Assembly (NCBI GenBank): GCA_012862575.1
Contig: BLSF01000061.1
Location: 186,001 to 250,000 of the forward strand
DNA: 64,000 bases
Direction of reading: 5' to 3'
From: Parietichytrium sp. I65-24A
Lineage: Eukaryota > Sar > Bigyra > Thraustochytrida > Thraustochytriidae
The position numbers and the translations under genes are program-made. The notes beneath the pieces are model-generated. The model did no database searches, was not told where the DNA came from, and was given only the letters and a program-made list of their open reading frames with translations. Positions 44,253-54,275 of this stretch are shown piece after piece (position 1 is the stretch's first letter; every line of letters begins with the position of its first letter).

Positions 44253-45563
44253 ATGAAAAAGCGAAAGAGTCACAGCAGCAGTAGCAGCAGCGAGAGCGAG
44301 AGCGAGAGCAGCACCAAGCGGGTGCGATCTCATCGCTCAAAAGTGGATTTCCTAACCACAGGCATACCCGAAGAGATTAAACACATCATCGGCTCGTTTC
44401 TCTCCTTTCTATCATGCGAGATGCTCAGCCAAGCATGTCGCGATGGGCGATGGATGAAATGGTACACGCCCATCAATATTTTATCATTGCATGCTCACGC
44501 GCGTAAAACAGCACCAACACCAAATGCACGTCCGGAGCAGCTGGAATTTGCAGCGGCGAAAATTTGTTATCTGTGCATGGACTCGTGGACAGGTAGCTTT
44601 GACACCACCTTTGGCGTTTATGCACATGACTTATGTGTGCATAGTCGCTTGAAGATGATAGATGAATATGCCGATGCTTGTTCGACGATACTATGCAAAG
44701 TAACAATTCGACGACTCGGTAAGAGTTTACGTGAAGCATTTTGGGAGCTTGATGATGGGATTCTTCCGACCAATGAAACGTACGAGGGAGTTAAGCAAAG
44801 CCGCAAGAACAGCAGCAGCAGCAGTAGCGACAGCAGTAACAACAGCAACCGCATTCATGTAATTCGAATGGAAAAATTACAGGAAATAAAACGTCAGCTA
44901 GCAGAAGCAAAAACCATTCAAAAATACACTATCAAAGCACTGGGACTTACCAATCTTGCTCGGCTTCGTATCCTCATAGCATATTTTCTTGGGGAAGACA
45001 CTAAAATGTCAGAATTCTTTCATCCATTGAAACGCTCTCAAGACTTGCGGAATTTGATCATTCGCAAATTTGCACCGCTCAAGTCATTGCTTAAAATTCA
45101 GTCAGACGTTTCCTTGCGATGGTTTGCTTTGTATGGATCAATCATCGATCAAGAAGAAATTAGACGGATGGCATTGCATAAATGTTGTGCTCGAAATGGG
45201 ATAAATTCATCTCTTCCACTATGGGAAGACCCTGTAATGTCACACGTAACTCTCATACATTTCATTCTTGATCGGCGGCTCGAGAGAATTTTCACGCGAA
45301 ATATAACCATCTCTCGGTGTTATGGCTTGAACTCTTACACGCTGCCTGAGTTGCTACTTTCCAAACAGTTTGTATGTGCGGGGAAATTGGATGAATTTGT
45401 GAATGCATCAACATCAAAAGAATTATGTATTGCTCTCAAGGTGGATGGTTATTATGCCAAGATGATCTGGCAATTGCAGCACAAGTATGGCATTCTGACA
45501 TTTGAACGTCTGAAATACATTCGAACATCACTTGGAGTGATCAAAAGCCTTAAATACTGGTGA
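44253..45563 (+). CDS. F-box-like protein, copy 2
   Basis: A 436-residue tandem paralogue of 42549-44048. The F-box-like part is nearly unchanged (GIPEEIKHIIGSFLSFL, LSQACRDGRWMKWY), as is LRWFALYGSII and the end (YGILTFERLKYIR). The central coiled-coil and Ser/Asn-rich region (an AGCAGC/AACAGC microsatellite near 44805-44850) is variable, and the Cys/Lys-rich tail of copy 1 is missing. Same predicted role with probably different targets. Confidence 0.65.
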   Translation: MKKRKSHSSSSSSESESESSTKRVRSHRSKVDFLTTGIPEEIKHIIGSFLSFLSCEMLSQACRDGRWMKWYTPINILSLHAHARKTAPTPNARPEQLEFAAAKICYLCMDSWTGSFDTTFGVYAHDLCVHSRLKMIDEYADACSTILCKVTIRRLGKSLREAFWELDDGILPTNETYEGVKQSRKNSSSSSSDSSNNSNRIHVIRMEKLQEIKRQLAEAKTIQKYTIKALGLTNLARLRILIAYFLGEDTKMSEFFHPLKRSQDLRNLIIRKFAPLKSLLKIQSDVSLRWFALYGSIIDQEEIRRMALHKCCARNGINSSLPLWEDPVMSHVTLIHFILDRRLERIFTRNITISRCYGLNSYTLPELLLSKQFVCAGKLDEFVNASTSKELCIALKVDGYYAKMIWQLQHKYGILTFERLKYIRTSLGVIKSLKYW

Positions 45564-45668
45564 ATGATGTTTGATAAAACTACCATTGGAATGGTGATTA
45601 TTACGTCAGGTTCCTGTAGAAACCCCGCGTCACTATATATTGAATGACTTATAAAAACAAATTACATC

Positions 45669-47306
45669 ATGATGAAAGTAGACTTAAAGCACCAACTCCA
45701 ATTATATGTATTTGCCGAGTACCTGTTAACTAAACTGGATTCCAAAACCAGTCTGCAGATGCGCCTTGACTCCAAGCGATTACTCCAAGAATGTTACTTT
45801 TTATGGTCCATGTGGATTGTATGTTGTGAATGCTTTCAGGAGGGATTCTTAGAAGTGTGTTTGAAGAGTGATCAACAATTGATCGACTACATCAAGGATG
45901 CGCCATCATTTAGAAAAAACTTGCAAGAGTTGCATGAGCGCTGTGCGATGAAATTGTCATGCTCTAGTGGTGGGGTTTATACCTTCGTAGTTGGATTTTG
46001 TCGTGATCAAAAGTTGTTTGCGTCGCTACTGACCAGAATTTCGGACTATCTCATCGACAATAGATTTCCATGGATGCTCAATCTGGTCGAAGAAAAGCGC
46101 AAAACGTGGATCAAACCATTTGATTCGAGTATCGATGTCAACAGGGTCAAACTGTTCAAACCATACGTCAAAACAAAAAAATTACCCGATCGAAGAAAGG
46201 ATGCAGAGTTTGACTGCTTTTGTAGGATGCTCAAGTCCTACCTGAGTAAAAATAGTAGTACGTCCATTATTGCATCCAACAACTCGTCGTCCTCTACATC
46301 TGGTTTGTTTCGAAAAAAAACAGATGCAAAGAAAATTCTCCTAAAAGGTTTCGTTGAAGACCTCGAACGTAAGCTTCTTCCAAGACTTTATGAATGTCTA
46401 TCGGAAGATAAGCTGGATGAAAGCCTTGCTCTATGGGTCTACTATGTCATTTGTACCGAGATGTTTGACTTTGGAAAGAGACTATGGTGTTACGAGTTTT
46501 TCTTGTTTGAAAAAAAGAAAAAGTACTCTGCGCTCTACAATACACACAAGAGTATCGCGGATATGGTGAAACACAAGCTATTCCGATACAAGCGATTGTC
46601 AATAAAAGCAGCGGTGATTGAACTTTACCGTCAGGATTGGAAAATGTCAAAGCTTGTTTTTGATTCATTGAATCAAAATTATAGATTAATCGCAGATGAC
46701 TCAAAGTTTGATGGATCGTTGTTTTCCAAGGACAAGATGATATTTGCCCCCATCGACAACCAAACCATCCAAGACATGCAAGAAAGATTGAATCGATGGC
46801 TGAAGACAATCAGCCCGTATCAATCAAACACCTCTGGGTGGCGTCGTGATAAGATAAGGAGATCAGGCGAAGAACGTCAAGTGATGGATTCTGTACTAGA
46901 ATTGTTTACAAAAAACATCAAAGTGTGTCAAGAATCGGATGATGAACTCCTTGCTCTATGGATGTACTTTGTCATCTCAGTCAAATTGCTGGGTCTACCA
47001 GAAGAGTTTTATTATGCAAAAATGGAACCGTTGGTCAAAGCCAAGCTGTTTTCATCATCTCAGGTGTCGCCTAGGGAAGCAGTAGTCAAACTATTTAATC
47101 AGCAATGGAGATTGTCGGTGATTGTTCATTCCACCATGGATCGAACAGTCAATCCACTTTCGAAAAATGTCTTTGATGAAAGCAAACTACCAGACTTGTT
47201 TGCTGAGGAGAAAATAAAACATGTCGATGATGAGGATCCGATTCTCCAAGAGATGATTGAACGTTTGATGCTATGGCTACAAGTCCAAGGTGTGATCAAA
47301 TCATGA
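45669..47306 (+). CDS. Large hypothetical protein with internal duplication
   Basis: A 545-residue soluble helical protein. Two internal repeats of ~130 residues are visible. One contains ESLALWVYYVICTEMFDFG, then KAAVIELYRQDWKMSKLVFDS, then IQDMQERLNRWLK. The second contains DELLALWMYFVISVKLLGL, then REAVVKLFNQQWRLSVIVHST, then LQEMIERLMLWLQ. The N-terminal third (CYFLWSMWIVCCECFQEGF) may be a weaker third copy. No known family. A TATATA box (CTATATATTG) lies ~35 bases upstream. Confidence 0.65.
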   Translation: MMKVDLKHQLQLYVFAEYLLTKLDSKTSLQMRLDSKRLLQECYFLWSMWIVCCECFQEGFLEVCLKSDQQLIDYIKDAPSFRKNLQELHERCAMKLSCSSGGVYTFVVGFCRDQKLFASLLTRISDYLIDNRFPWMLNLVEEKRKTWIKPFDSSIDVNRVKLFKPYVKTKKLPDRRKDAEFDCFCRMLKSYLSKNSSTSIIASNNSSSSTSGLFRKKTDAKKILLKGFVEDLERKLLPRLYECLSEDKLDESLALWVYYVICTEMFDFGKRLWCYEFFLFEKKKKYSALYNTHKSIADMVKHKLFRYKRLSIKAAVIELYRQDWKMSKLVFDSLNQNYRLIADDSKFDGSLFSKDKMIFAPIDNQTIQDMQERLNRWLKTISPYQSNTSGWRRDKIRRSGEERQVMDSVLELFTKNIKVCQESDDELLALWMYFVISVKLLGLPEEFYYAKMEPLVKAKLFSSSQVSPREAVVKLFNQQWRLSVIVHSTMDRTVNPLSKNVFDESKLPDLFAEEKIKHVDDEDPILQEMIERLMLWLQVQGVIKS

Positions 47307-47377
47307 CGAAAGAAGATACTTGCAAATTAGATTTAGTTTTTCTAGTTTACCAGTTTCATCCAAATCCGGTTTGTTGT

Positions 47378-47842
47378 TCATGAGACAATCAACGACTTGC
47401 TGAAACGTGTCTTGCCAGGCCACAGTGACTTTTTGTTTCGTCTGCCTTTTGCTACTGCTATTGCTACTGCTACTGCTACTGCTACTACTCCTACTAAATC
47501 GACTAAATAATTTCTTTTTTGGTAATAATGCTGGCTTTTTTGGATAAAAATGTCCAATAGGTCAACATTGGACGTGTTCAGAAAAGTATTCTCGTCATCT
47601 AACAGTTGTTCAACTTGATGAACCATCTCAAGCTTGGACTTCCAGCTCATCAGAATGATATGCGCGAATTCATATTGCAGAAAATGTTGTTTCTTGAGAA
47701 ACATCTTTGACTCTCGATTGAGTAGCATGGACATCTGATCAAACAGCTGAAACTTTTCTTGAATGGAACGTCGTTTGTCCACAATTTCCGTGACATATTT
47801 GTTAAGTAATGAAACATCCATGAGATCCTCTGATGAATCCAT
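47378..47842 (-). CDS. Small hypothetical helical protein
   Basis: A 154-residue frame. The first ~115 residues look like a normal helical protein (KYVTEIVDKRRSIQEKFQLF, EFAHIILMSWKSKLEMV). The end is a Val/Ala dipeptide run from a GTAGCA microsatellite and a basic tail, which may be slippage-derived. Family unknown. It converges on the previous gene. Confidence 0.5.
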   Translation of the reverse strand: MDSSEDLMDVSLLNKYVTEIVDKRRSIQEKFQLFDQMSMLLNRESKMFLKKQHFLQYEFAHIILMSWKSKLEMVHQVEQLLDDENTFLNTSNVDLLDIFIQKSQHYYQKRNYLVDLVGVVAVAVAVAIAVAKGRRNKKSLWPGKTRFSKSLIVS

Positions 47843-47869
47843 TTTTTGGTGGAAACCTATACTGAATTC

Positions 47870-48140
47870 CTGATCTCGCCAACGACTCTGCCAACGACTT
47901 TAACCAACGGCTCTACCGATGACATCGTATGTTGGCATTAGCATACGATCTATGAGGGTTGATAGTATGGGACTCTAAGAATGAGACATAGGAATGGGGA
48001 TGCAAGCTCAGAGACTATTGTTTTATCTCTCAATACGACAGCTGCGCCAACTGTCTCGCCAACGACTTTGTCAACAACTGCGCCAACGGCTGCGCCAACG
48101 GCTGCGCCAAGTTCTTCTAACAAAGTTACTGGAAGTTGAA
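47870..48140 (+). pseudogene. Remnant of a PT-stalk surface protein gene
   Basis: Plus-strand GCGCCAACGGCTGCGCCAAC units translate as APTAAPT/SPTTLPT-like repeats, as in the stalks of the other surface proteins. No signal peptide or head domain accompanies them and the repeat does not stay in one long frame, so this is read as a decayed gene piece. Confidence 0.4.
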
Positions 48141-48271
48141 CCAAAGACTTGCTAGACCAGTGGTAGTGGTGCGTCTGATCTCCTAGTTTAGTTCCTCCAA
48201 TAGATAAAGTGTCGCATTTTCTGAGGAAAGGAGGATGACAATTCCCAAACTCAAGGACGAAGGAAAAAAAA

Positions 48272-50143
48272 ATGCAGTCAAATATTGAAACTCTCCTCAA
48301 CGAGTCGCACAACAACGACTCGGGATCAAGCGAAGCACTGAACAACGCGTTGAACGCGTGTCTCGCGTCCGAAGATCAGAGAGTGGCGCTCTCCGACCTT
48401 TTGCGCAACAACGACGCGTTGGCGTCGAAATTGGTCGCGCGAGGGGGGAGAGATGATGACGTGCTGGATTTTTTCCAAGTCTTATGCGAGGCATCGGTGG
48501 AAGCTAGCGTGAGTCTTGTACGAAACGGCCTCGTGGAGCTCGTAGTTGAACTCTACAAAAAAGAAGCGGTGGGCTTACACAACGTTGAGAATGACGTGGA
48601 GCTACATTACAAGTCAATGGATCTCATCCTCACACTTCTAAAGTGGCAACATGACGAAATCGTCCCAATAGTCGACAAGATCCTCATTGCCCCAGATGAT
48701 AACCCGCGCGACGACGAATTCTGCCTCTTCCACGCATCGCTGAGAGGGCGGAGCAACACACTGGATGTCCTAGAGTACTTTTCCGACGTTTATGCGTCGC
48801 GAATACTGAATTCGTGTGAATTCAAAGTAATCACCCTACCAGGCGCGCTTGAGATCCAACGCTGGCGAAAAGTCGGCCTGAAACTCGCCCAAAAGCTCTT
48901 ACGTTTCGATACCGAATGGCTGTTCAGGTATGGTGGGTATTTTTACAGAGAGTTCGACGCGCTGATCGATCAAAACGGCTTCGATGATGAGGATCAGCGC
49001 GTCTGGGGGGAGATCTTTCACATCCTTATTTATGATTCCCCTGGCATATGCAACATCTCGGCAAAGAGATTACCGCTGACAATGAAGAAAATCACGGAAA
49101 CGTTCGATGAACGCGCGCTGAACACAATGTATCAGATTGTGAAAACATTCACGTCAGACGAAGAGTTTGATTACTACAAGTTTGCATATGGTCGTCATTA
49201 CGACTATTTCATGAATCACTGGTGGAGATTTACGACCCAAGCCTTTGGATTCTTTGAGCGCTTTCATAAAAACGACCCACTCTGCAACCTCGCGTCCAAA
49301 CTCATCTGCCTGATCATCTTACGACAAAATGGTTTTAGTTGGATATTCTCACGCGAGGATACAGGAGCGTTAACCAACTATCTCCTCGATATGGACAATG
49401 ACTACACGCGCGCAGCTTTCGTTTACATGTACAATGAAGTGGAAAGCGTTCAGAGAATGGAGAATTTCTTCGACAAGTGTCTCTCACCAACGCTCACATT
49501 CTTCTCTAGAAACCACAAGGACGTGTGCTACAATCCACAAAGAATAGTACCCACCCTCTCCAAATTCCTGGAAACTTCCCTCGACGGGTTTGACATGGCC
49601 GCGCAAATCTGCTCGATCGCGCGTACAAGGTACCCGACGATCTTTGTAGGTGACGTAAACACGGAAGCGTACAAGCTCGTCGACAAATATTTCTGCGCGG
49701 AAATATTCATGAAAGCCAAACAAAATAGACGCAAGACTACGACAAGTCTCCAGTCATTCTTCACAAATGTAACGGACATGACGGCCATATCCAACGTGGA
49801 CGGAGACATAGTCCACGTGCACAAGAGCGCCCTCGCTCCCTACTTTGAGTTTATGAGAGATCTCCACGCCATCTCCTTCGATTGCACGGGAACCACCATG
49901 CGCGCGATCTTGGAATATTTCTACACTGGCAAGACTGAAAACGTGTCGGTGGAGATGATGTTGACTGCGCATGAAATGAACCAGTCTGACCTTCTGTTCT
50001 ACTGCCAAAAACACCTACTGCATCGTATCCACACCACAAAAGACGCGGAGAGAGCGCTGGCTGTGATGGGGGGCATGAAGATCACCCCCCTATACTACCA
50101 TTGCCAGAGTATTCTGGAAGATGGCGAGATTAAGATCGAATAG
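48272..50143 (+). CDS. Armadillo-like protein with C-terminal BTB domain (family member 2)
   Basis: A 623-residue protein. The N-terminal ~480 residues are helical repeats related to 10443-11372 (FFQVLCEASVEASVSLVRNG, SMDLILTLLKWQHDEIVPIV). A BTB/POZ domain follows at about 505-600 (NVDGDIVHVHKSALAPYFEFM, RAILEYFYTGKTENVSVEMM, LLFYCQKHLLHRI). BTB proteins act as adaptors for Cul3 ubiquitin ligases, with the other domain choosing the target; this gives a plausible but inferred role. GC content appears somewhat higher than in the neighbours (many GCG codons), as in the two other armadillo-like genes. Confidence 0.78.
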   Translation: MQSNIETLLNESHNNDSGSSEALNNALNACLASEDQRVALSDLLRNNDALASKLVARGGRDDDVLDFFQVLCEASVEASVSLVRNGLVELVVELYKKEAVGLHNVENDVELHYKSMDLILTLLKWQHDEIVPIVDKILIAPDDNPRDDEFCLFHASLRGRSNTLDVLEYFSDVYASRILNSCEFKVITLPGALEIQRWRKVGLKLAQKLLRFDTEWLFRYGGYFYREFDALIDQNGFDDEDQRVWGEIFHILIYDSPGICNISAKRLPLTMKKITETFDERALNTMYQIVKTFTSDEEFDYYKFAYGRHYDYFMNHWWRFTTQAFGFFERFHKNDPLCNLASKLICLIILRQNGFSWIFSREDTGALTNYLLDMDNDYTRAAFVYMYNEVESVQRMENFFDKCLSPTLTFFSRNHKDVCYNPQRIVPTLSKFLETSLDGFDMAAQICSIARTRYPTIFVGDVNTEAYKLVDKYFCAEIFMKAKQNRRKTTTSLQSFFTNVTDMTAISNVDGDIVHVHKSALAPYFEFMRDLHAISFDCTGTTMRAILEYFYTGKTENVSVEMMLTAHEMNQSDLLFYCQKHLLHRIHTTKDAERALAVMGGMKITPLYYHCQSILEDGEIKIE

Positions 50144-50390
50144 ATTCTTGAAAAAAGTCTAATAAATTATATTACACCCCATGAGAAACTTTAATGAATC
50201 CATTTCTTTCTTATAAATCTATTATGAATTCCTGATTGTGTACTTTTCCTTGCATCTGACGAATCTACTATGTCCATTTTCTTTATAGATATGAAACATA
50301 TATACTTACAACGAGTTTCAGTCACTGAACACAAGGCGAAGAAAAGATGTCAGTATTTGTTGTTTCATTGTTGCTGTCTATCAATTCGAT
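50144..50390. other. Spacer with TATATACTT box
   Basis: No gene. A CATATATACTTACAA box lies at about 50297-50310, likely the promoter of the following membrane-protein gene. Confidence 0.45.
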
Positions 50391-51857
50391 GTGGATCGTT
50401 CTCAAACCGACGACTGTAACTCGGGATCATCCGAAGATACTGATTTGAATACCATCACGCAATCGCTCGTCTTCAAGTTTACTGTACAGGATGCATTCAG
50501 GTCCGAGACATGCTCATCTGTCTTTGATGTCCCAACCGGTGAGGATACCCTCGAGTTTTCATACATTTCTTCGTCGTCCACTGTGGTTGTCAGTGGTGAT
50601 ACCGAGATTGTCGGAAACATTCTTTCCGAAATCCTATCTTATACCATTGTTACATGTGAAGGCCGTATGAAGCCAATGGCCCAGATTCAGATTGTCACCG
50701 AGACGCGATTTTACCAATCCGCTAGTGTCGTGGTAGCTAATCGAGATTTTCAGACCGGTTACATGGATGGCGATGTCACTCTTGCGAAAATCGACGAGAC
50801 TGAAGTTTCATCAGGCAATGAACTCGTGGTTACTTCAACGTATCAGTCGAGTGAATGTCTATTGATGGAAATCGATGAAAGCGACTCGTCTTGTGCGTTC
50901 AAGTACCTCGGTGAAGTGAGTCTCCCAGTGTCCGCGACCTACACAGATGCTAGTGGAAACAATGCCTATGATAGTCGTGTGGTGGATGTGTCCAACCCAC
51001 AGCTTGAACTTGTCGAGTTTGAATCGTCTGAATGTCCGGTGGTTGCCGAGCAGCAGGATGTGACCACCCAGTTTCCAGTTGAATTGCCCATTACATCCAC
51101 TGGAACCATCGATCAGCCAGTTAATTTGGTCACCCAATTTACAGAGCTGGACGACAGTGCATCTGTCACGCTTCGTATTGTCACCATCACTACCGAAATG
51201 GAAGGCATCACCCGTGTCTTTGACGTGAACGACAAGATGAGCATGATGGATGTGGAACAATCGCCATACTATTCTGATGCTCATTTCTGCCGCTTTGAGG
51301 ATGCAGATGGTGCGACGGCAGGAACTTGTAATGCATTTTACCAAACCGGTGTGGAAGGACATAGCAATGCGATGACTGACGCAGCACCGTCTGAGTACGG
51401 GGTGGTCAACCAGGGGTACGAGTCGTGCCAGATCAACTCTCAGCGAGCACAGGACCGGTGGTCGTTTACCCCTTCTAACTGGGCGTTCAAGGAAATGCAG
51501 GCGACGTCTGGTACCCTGTCTGTCCAGGTACTTGCAATCATTACCACTTGTGACACTCCAGTAGAGTCGTCTCGTCTTCTTCGTATGCTGGAGGATGATG
51601 AGGACAATACTACCAAGGTCATCACTGTAAACGGAACGATCACTTTTATCGACGGTGCATCTTCTTCCATCCAGGAGCAGGTGAACACGTTGACGATTGT
51701 TGTGGCTGCAGTTGTTGTCTGTGTCATTGTGGTTGCGCTCAGTGGAACGGTGTACTATTTCTTTGTCTACAAGAAGAAGAAGAATCAGAACCAGACCCAG
51801 AATCCCGTGCTTGCCGAGCAGCCAGCATTCGCTGATGTAGATTTGGAAGACAAGTAA
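50391..51857 (+). CDS. Type I membrane glycoprotein-like protein
   Basis: A 488-codon frame with a long Ser/Thr/Val-rich ectodomain containing about ten Cys, one membrane helix near the end (IVVAAVVVCVIVVALSGTVYYF, about 435-458, given here in part) and a short basic then acidic tail (YKKKKNQ ... DVDLEDK). The ectodomain is beta-rich in appearance and not recognised. There is no ATG near the front of this frame, so the true start is uncertain. Codon use is smooth and the frame is long, so the gene is real. A virion-membrane or host-surface role is inferred. Confidence 0.6.
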   Translation: MDRSQTDDCNSGSSEDTDLNTITQSLVFKFTVQDAFRSETCSSVFDVPTGEDTLEFSYISSSSTVVVSGDTEIVGNILSEILSYTIVTCEGRMKPMAQIQIVTETRFYQSASVVVANRDFQTGYMDGDVTLAKIDETEVSSGNELVVTSTYQSSECLLMEIDESDSSCAFKYLGEVSLPVSATYTDASGNNAYDSRVVDVSNPQLELVEFESSECPVVAEQQDVTTQFPVELPITSTGTIDQPVNLVTQFTELDDSASVTLRIVTITTEMEGITRVFDVNDKMSMMDVEQSPYYSDAHFCRFEDADGATAGTCNAFYQTGVEGHSNAMTDAAPSEYGVVNQGYESCQINSQRAQDRWSFTPSNWAFKEMQATSGTLSVQVLAIITTCDTPVESSRLLRMLEDDEDNTTKVITVNGTITFIDGASSSIQEQVNTLTIVVAAVVVCVIVVALSGTVYYFFVYKKKKNQNQTQNPVLAEQPAFADVDLEDK

Positions 51858-51884
51858 GAGAAATATTCTACTTGCATTTATCGA

Positions 51885-52544
51885 TTATAAATTCATAAGA
51901 TATATTATTAATGACATTTTGTCAAGTCGAAATTCCTTGGAGAATGAAAGGTGATGATCTCTCGTCATGCCATCATCGAAATACACGGCAGTCATAAATT
52001 CTTGATTGTAAATGTCGTCAATATCATTGGGTATCATTGGATCGTCTCTGACACGGAAACAGATTGATGGTATAGTGCATGATCGCATATGTACTTTGAC
52101 TTCCTTGTCAACAGCTTTAACATTTGTGCCGGTCGCCACGAGCAGGCCAGTATTCGCAATTCGTGAGAAGATGGTAGGGACTCGTTTGATTTTGGGACTG
52201 ATCATGGTGCGGGCTAGTGTCAGACAAAGACCATCTTTCTTGTAATACACAGGTCCACCAAGATAGATGATGCATGTTGGTGGTGACTTTAGGAAATGCC
52301 GGGCCATATTCTGGTAAATGAATGATCCAAAGGAGATCAAGATGATGCAGTCGTACTTGACTTGGTTGAAATTTTTTGCCACAAACTTTTTTTCGACCTG
52401 GTGTCTGGAGTTTTTGATGGAGTATGTAAAGATATCAATGGACGAGTCATTCATGAGAATTACGTCAGGCATGCAACTCTTCAAGTATCGAGAGATCCTC
52501 TCTTTTGACATCCTTGCACCACCAATGGCGAGAAAACGAGGCAT
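51885..52544 (-). CDS. Alpha/beta-hydrolase-like protein (TMEM53/DUF829-like), copy 1
   Basis: About 219 residues from the ATG at 52544 (MPRFLAIGGARMSKERI). It has a strand-turn IILISFGSFIYQN in the nucleophile-elbow position, CIIYLGGPVYYKK after it, and late acidic and His residues (DDPMIP, TRDHHLSFSKEF), in the order expected for an alpha/beta hydrolase. The arrangement parallels 60579-61232. The fold call rests on motif order only; activity is uncertain because the elbow is not a canonical GxSxG. Confidence 0.4.
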   Translation of the reverse strand: MPRFLAIGGARMSKERISRYLKSCMPDVILMNDSSIDIFTYSIKNSRHQVEKKFVAKNFNQVKYDCIILISFGSFIYQNMARHFLKSPPTCIIYLGGPVYYKKDGLCLTLARTMISPKIKRVPTIFSRIANTGLLVATGTNVKAVDKEVKVHMRSCTIPSICFRVRDDPMIPNDIDDIYNQEFMTAVYFDDGMTRDHHLSFSKEFRLDKMSLIIYLMNL

Positions 52545-52627
52545 GATGAAGTTTATTTCAAAATTCTCAGATCGATTGTATACACATATACAGCAAACAT
52601 CACCCAAACCCACGAAAAACAAAAAAA

Positions 52628-53536
52628 ATGACTAAACTCTTCACCAAACACGACCCATACCATGTCCATGCCATCCTGGGATTTGTTGTACTTTTACACT
52701 ATGTTTACCGGATCATCTACCGAGGAATTTTCACAACGTTTGGTGATTTTGGGTTTGACGAAGAACCGAATGACATCATCTACGTCTGCTCTGTTGTCGT
52801 ACATCTCCTTCTTTCGCTCACATCTCTTGTGTTTCAACACGTCCCAAAAGCGAGGCAAGTGAATACAAATCGCCCAATGATATGGCAAGAGTACCGTCTT
52901 CATTCCATCCTCTTTGTAGCAAGGCCAGTCGCAGCGATGCTCTTGCATCGATTTGTACACGAATCTCGCTTTGCGCGAGTGATACTGATATTCTTCACCA
53001 TGTTGATTGCTGACCTAATCTCGGCTTTTTTTCATCAGACGGAGGAAGAAAAGACCATCCGCAACATGCCGTTCCCGGAAAACATTAATCCCGTGCTCAT
53101 GAGCAAAATTAAACGTTTCCATAGCAGTTGTCAGTTTGGTGCGACAATTTTGACACTATCCAACAACCCGTCGCTTATTTTCTCGTCTATTCTTGCGGTG
53201 CAACTGTCAGCATTGTGCATGACCCTTGTGAGAAAGGGGAAACTTAACGCCCAAGGTTGGCACATTATTTACGGATTTAGTTTGTTGATTGTCTACCTAT
53301 TCTCAATCCATTCTATACTGACTGGGAAAGAAGGAGTTTCGCTCTTTGTGTTTGGTGCAGCACTAGCGCCTAGACTTCGAATTCGATACAAGATGAACAA
53401 GTATCTTGTATGGGGAATCGTAATCGGACTTACTTACTCGACACTTCAAATATTTGACGTTTACATCGCGCTTCCCATGGCATTTTACATGACGTTTTTA
53501 GCACTCAAATCCATCAAGCTTATTTTATCTATTTAG
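52628..53536 (+). CDS. Polytopic membrane protein, hypothetical
   Basis: A 302-residue protein with about eight membrane helices. Conserved-looking His residues lie near helix ends (YHVHAILGF, LLHYVYRI, YRLHSILF, LLHRFVHES, WHIIYGF). This hints at a metal- or haem-dependent membrane enzyme, but no known motif set such as desaturase His boxes is complete. Family unknown. Divergent from the hydrolase-like gene, with 83 bases between starts. Confidence 0.6.
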   Translation: MTKLFTKHDPYHVHAILGFVVLLHYVYRIIYRGIFTTFGDFGFDEEPNDIIYVCSVVVHLLLSLTSLVFQHVPKARQVNTNRPMIWQEYRLHSILFVARPVAAMLLHRFVHESRFARVILIFFTMLIADLISAFFHQTEEEKTIRNMPFPENINPVLMSKIKRFHSSCQFGATILTLSNNPSLIFSSILAVQLSALCMTLVRKGKLNAQGWHIIYGFSLLIVYLFSIHSILTGKEGVSLFVFGAALAPRLRIRYKMNKYLVWGIVIGLTYSTLQIFDVYIALPMAFYMTFLALKSIKLILSI

Positions 53537-53539
53537 TTG

Positions 53540-53600
53540 TAAGATAATCTTGAATGCTATCATGAATGATGTCCCAATCTTCTCTATGGTACCGATTCAC
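53540..53600 (-). pseudogene. Remnant of the two-module family (C-terminal end)
   Basis: The minus strand reads YHREDWDIIHDSIQDYLT, almost identical to the C-terminus of the gene at 54276-54914. Nothing else of the gene is evident in the 210-base gap, apart from uncharacterised sequence with a CPTSNK-like stretch. Confidence 0.5.
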
Positions 53601-53746
53601 TAGACGCAGCAGATGAATATTGATAACATCGCCACACATCGAGCAAAGATGTTTATTACTAGTGGGACAAGACGGCAACGGAAATTTTGAACAGGAATCG
53701 TCATTTAGTTGATACGCTTGCGGACTTGGGTAAATAGTTCAAAACT

Positions 53747-54241
53747 CTAAAAGATCATCTTTAATTCTATCTGAGGATTGGTTATGAATTTTTGCCAACT
53801 TGATTGAGTCCATTTGTAGTTATTCTTAGCCAAAGCGAGAAATGCAAGGGTAGATGTAGAGTCCATGAATCGAGAAACGTAGATGTAAAACAGTGATGGG
53901 ACTCGAATCAGAAACATGACCACTAGATGAAGAAGTGGCCATAGTGGACTGTCTTTCAAAACGCCTGCACTCTTGAACAGCGATTTACAATATGACACGA
54001 GATGTAATGAAGCATCTGACATTACAAAGAGATTTTTGAGATTGGGCGGTGTATCGTATCGATTTATCAACGTCCCAATGATAATCGAAAAGACTCGGTG
54101 AAGACTTTTTTTGTTCAGAAGTAGATCAATGTATAAAAACTGAAGATGATCATCTAATATATCGCGCTTTCTCGATGCTGCAAAGAACAGTGAACGTCCC
54201 GTTGCTGCAACACATAATAAATCGTATATTGAAAGTTTCAT
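53747..54241 (-). CDS. Hypothetical protein
   Basis: A 164-residue, mostly helical protein with a moderately hydrophobic segment (about 100-125, LLHLVVMFLIRVPSLFYIYV) that could be a membrane helix or buried core. No family is recognised. It has the same orientation as the following two-module family genes, with short spacing (34 bases). Confidence 0.5.
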   Translation of the reverse strand: MKLSIYDLLCVAATGRSLFFAASRKRDILDDHLQFLYIDLLLNKKSLHRVFSIIIGTLINRYDTPPNLKNLFVMSDASLHLVSYCKSLFKSAGVLKDSPLWPLLHLVVMFLIRVPSLFYIYVSRFMDSTSTLAFLALAKNNYKWTQSSWQKFITNPQIELKMIF

Positions 54242-54275
54242 CGTTTTCTAATTGTTTTTTAAGCTATGCATATGT

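Noticed and set aside
47950-48345. Minus-strand frame of 131 codons
   Set aside because: Antisense of the PT-repeat remnant and of the start of the BTB gene; no domain.
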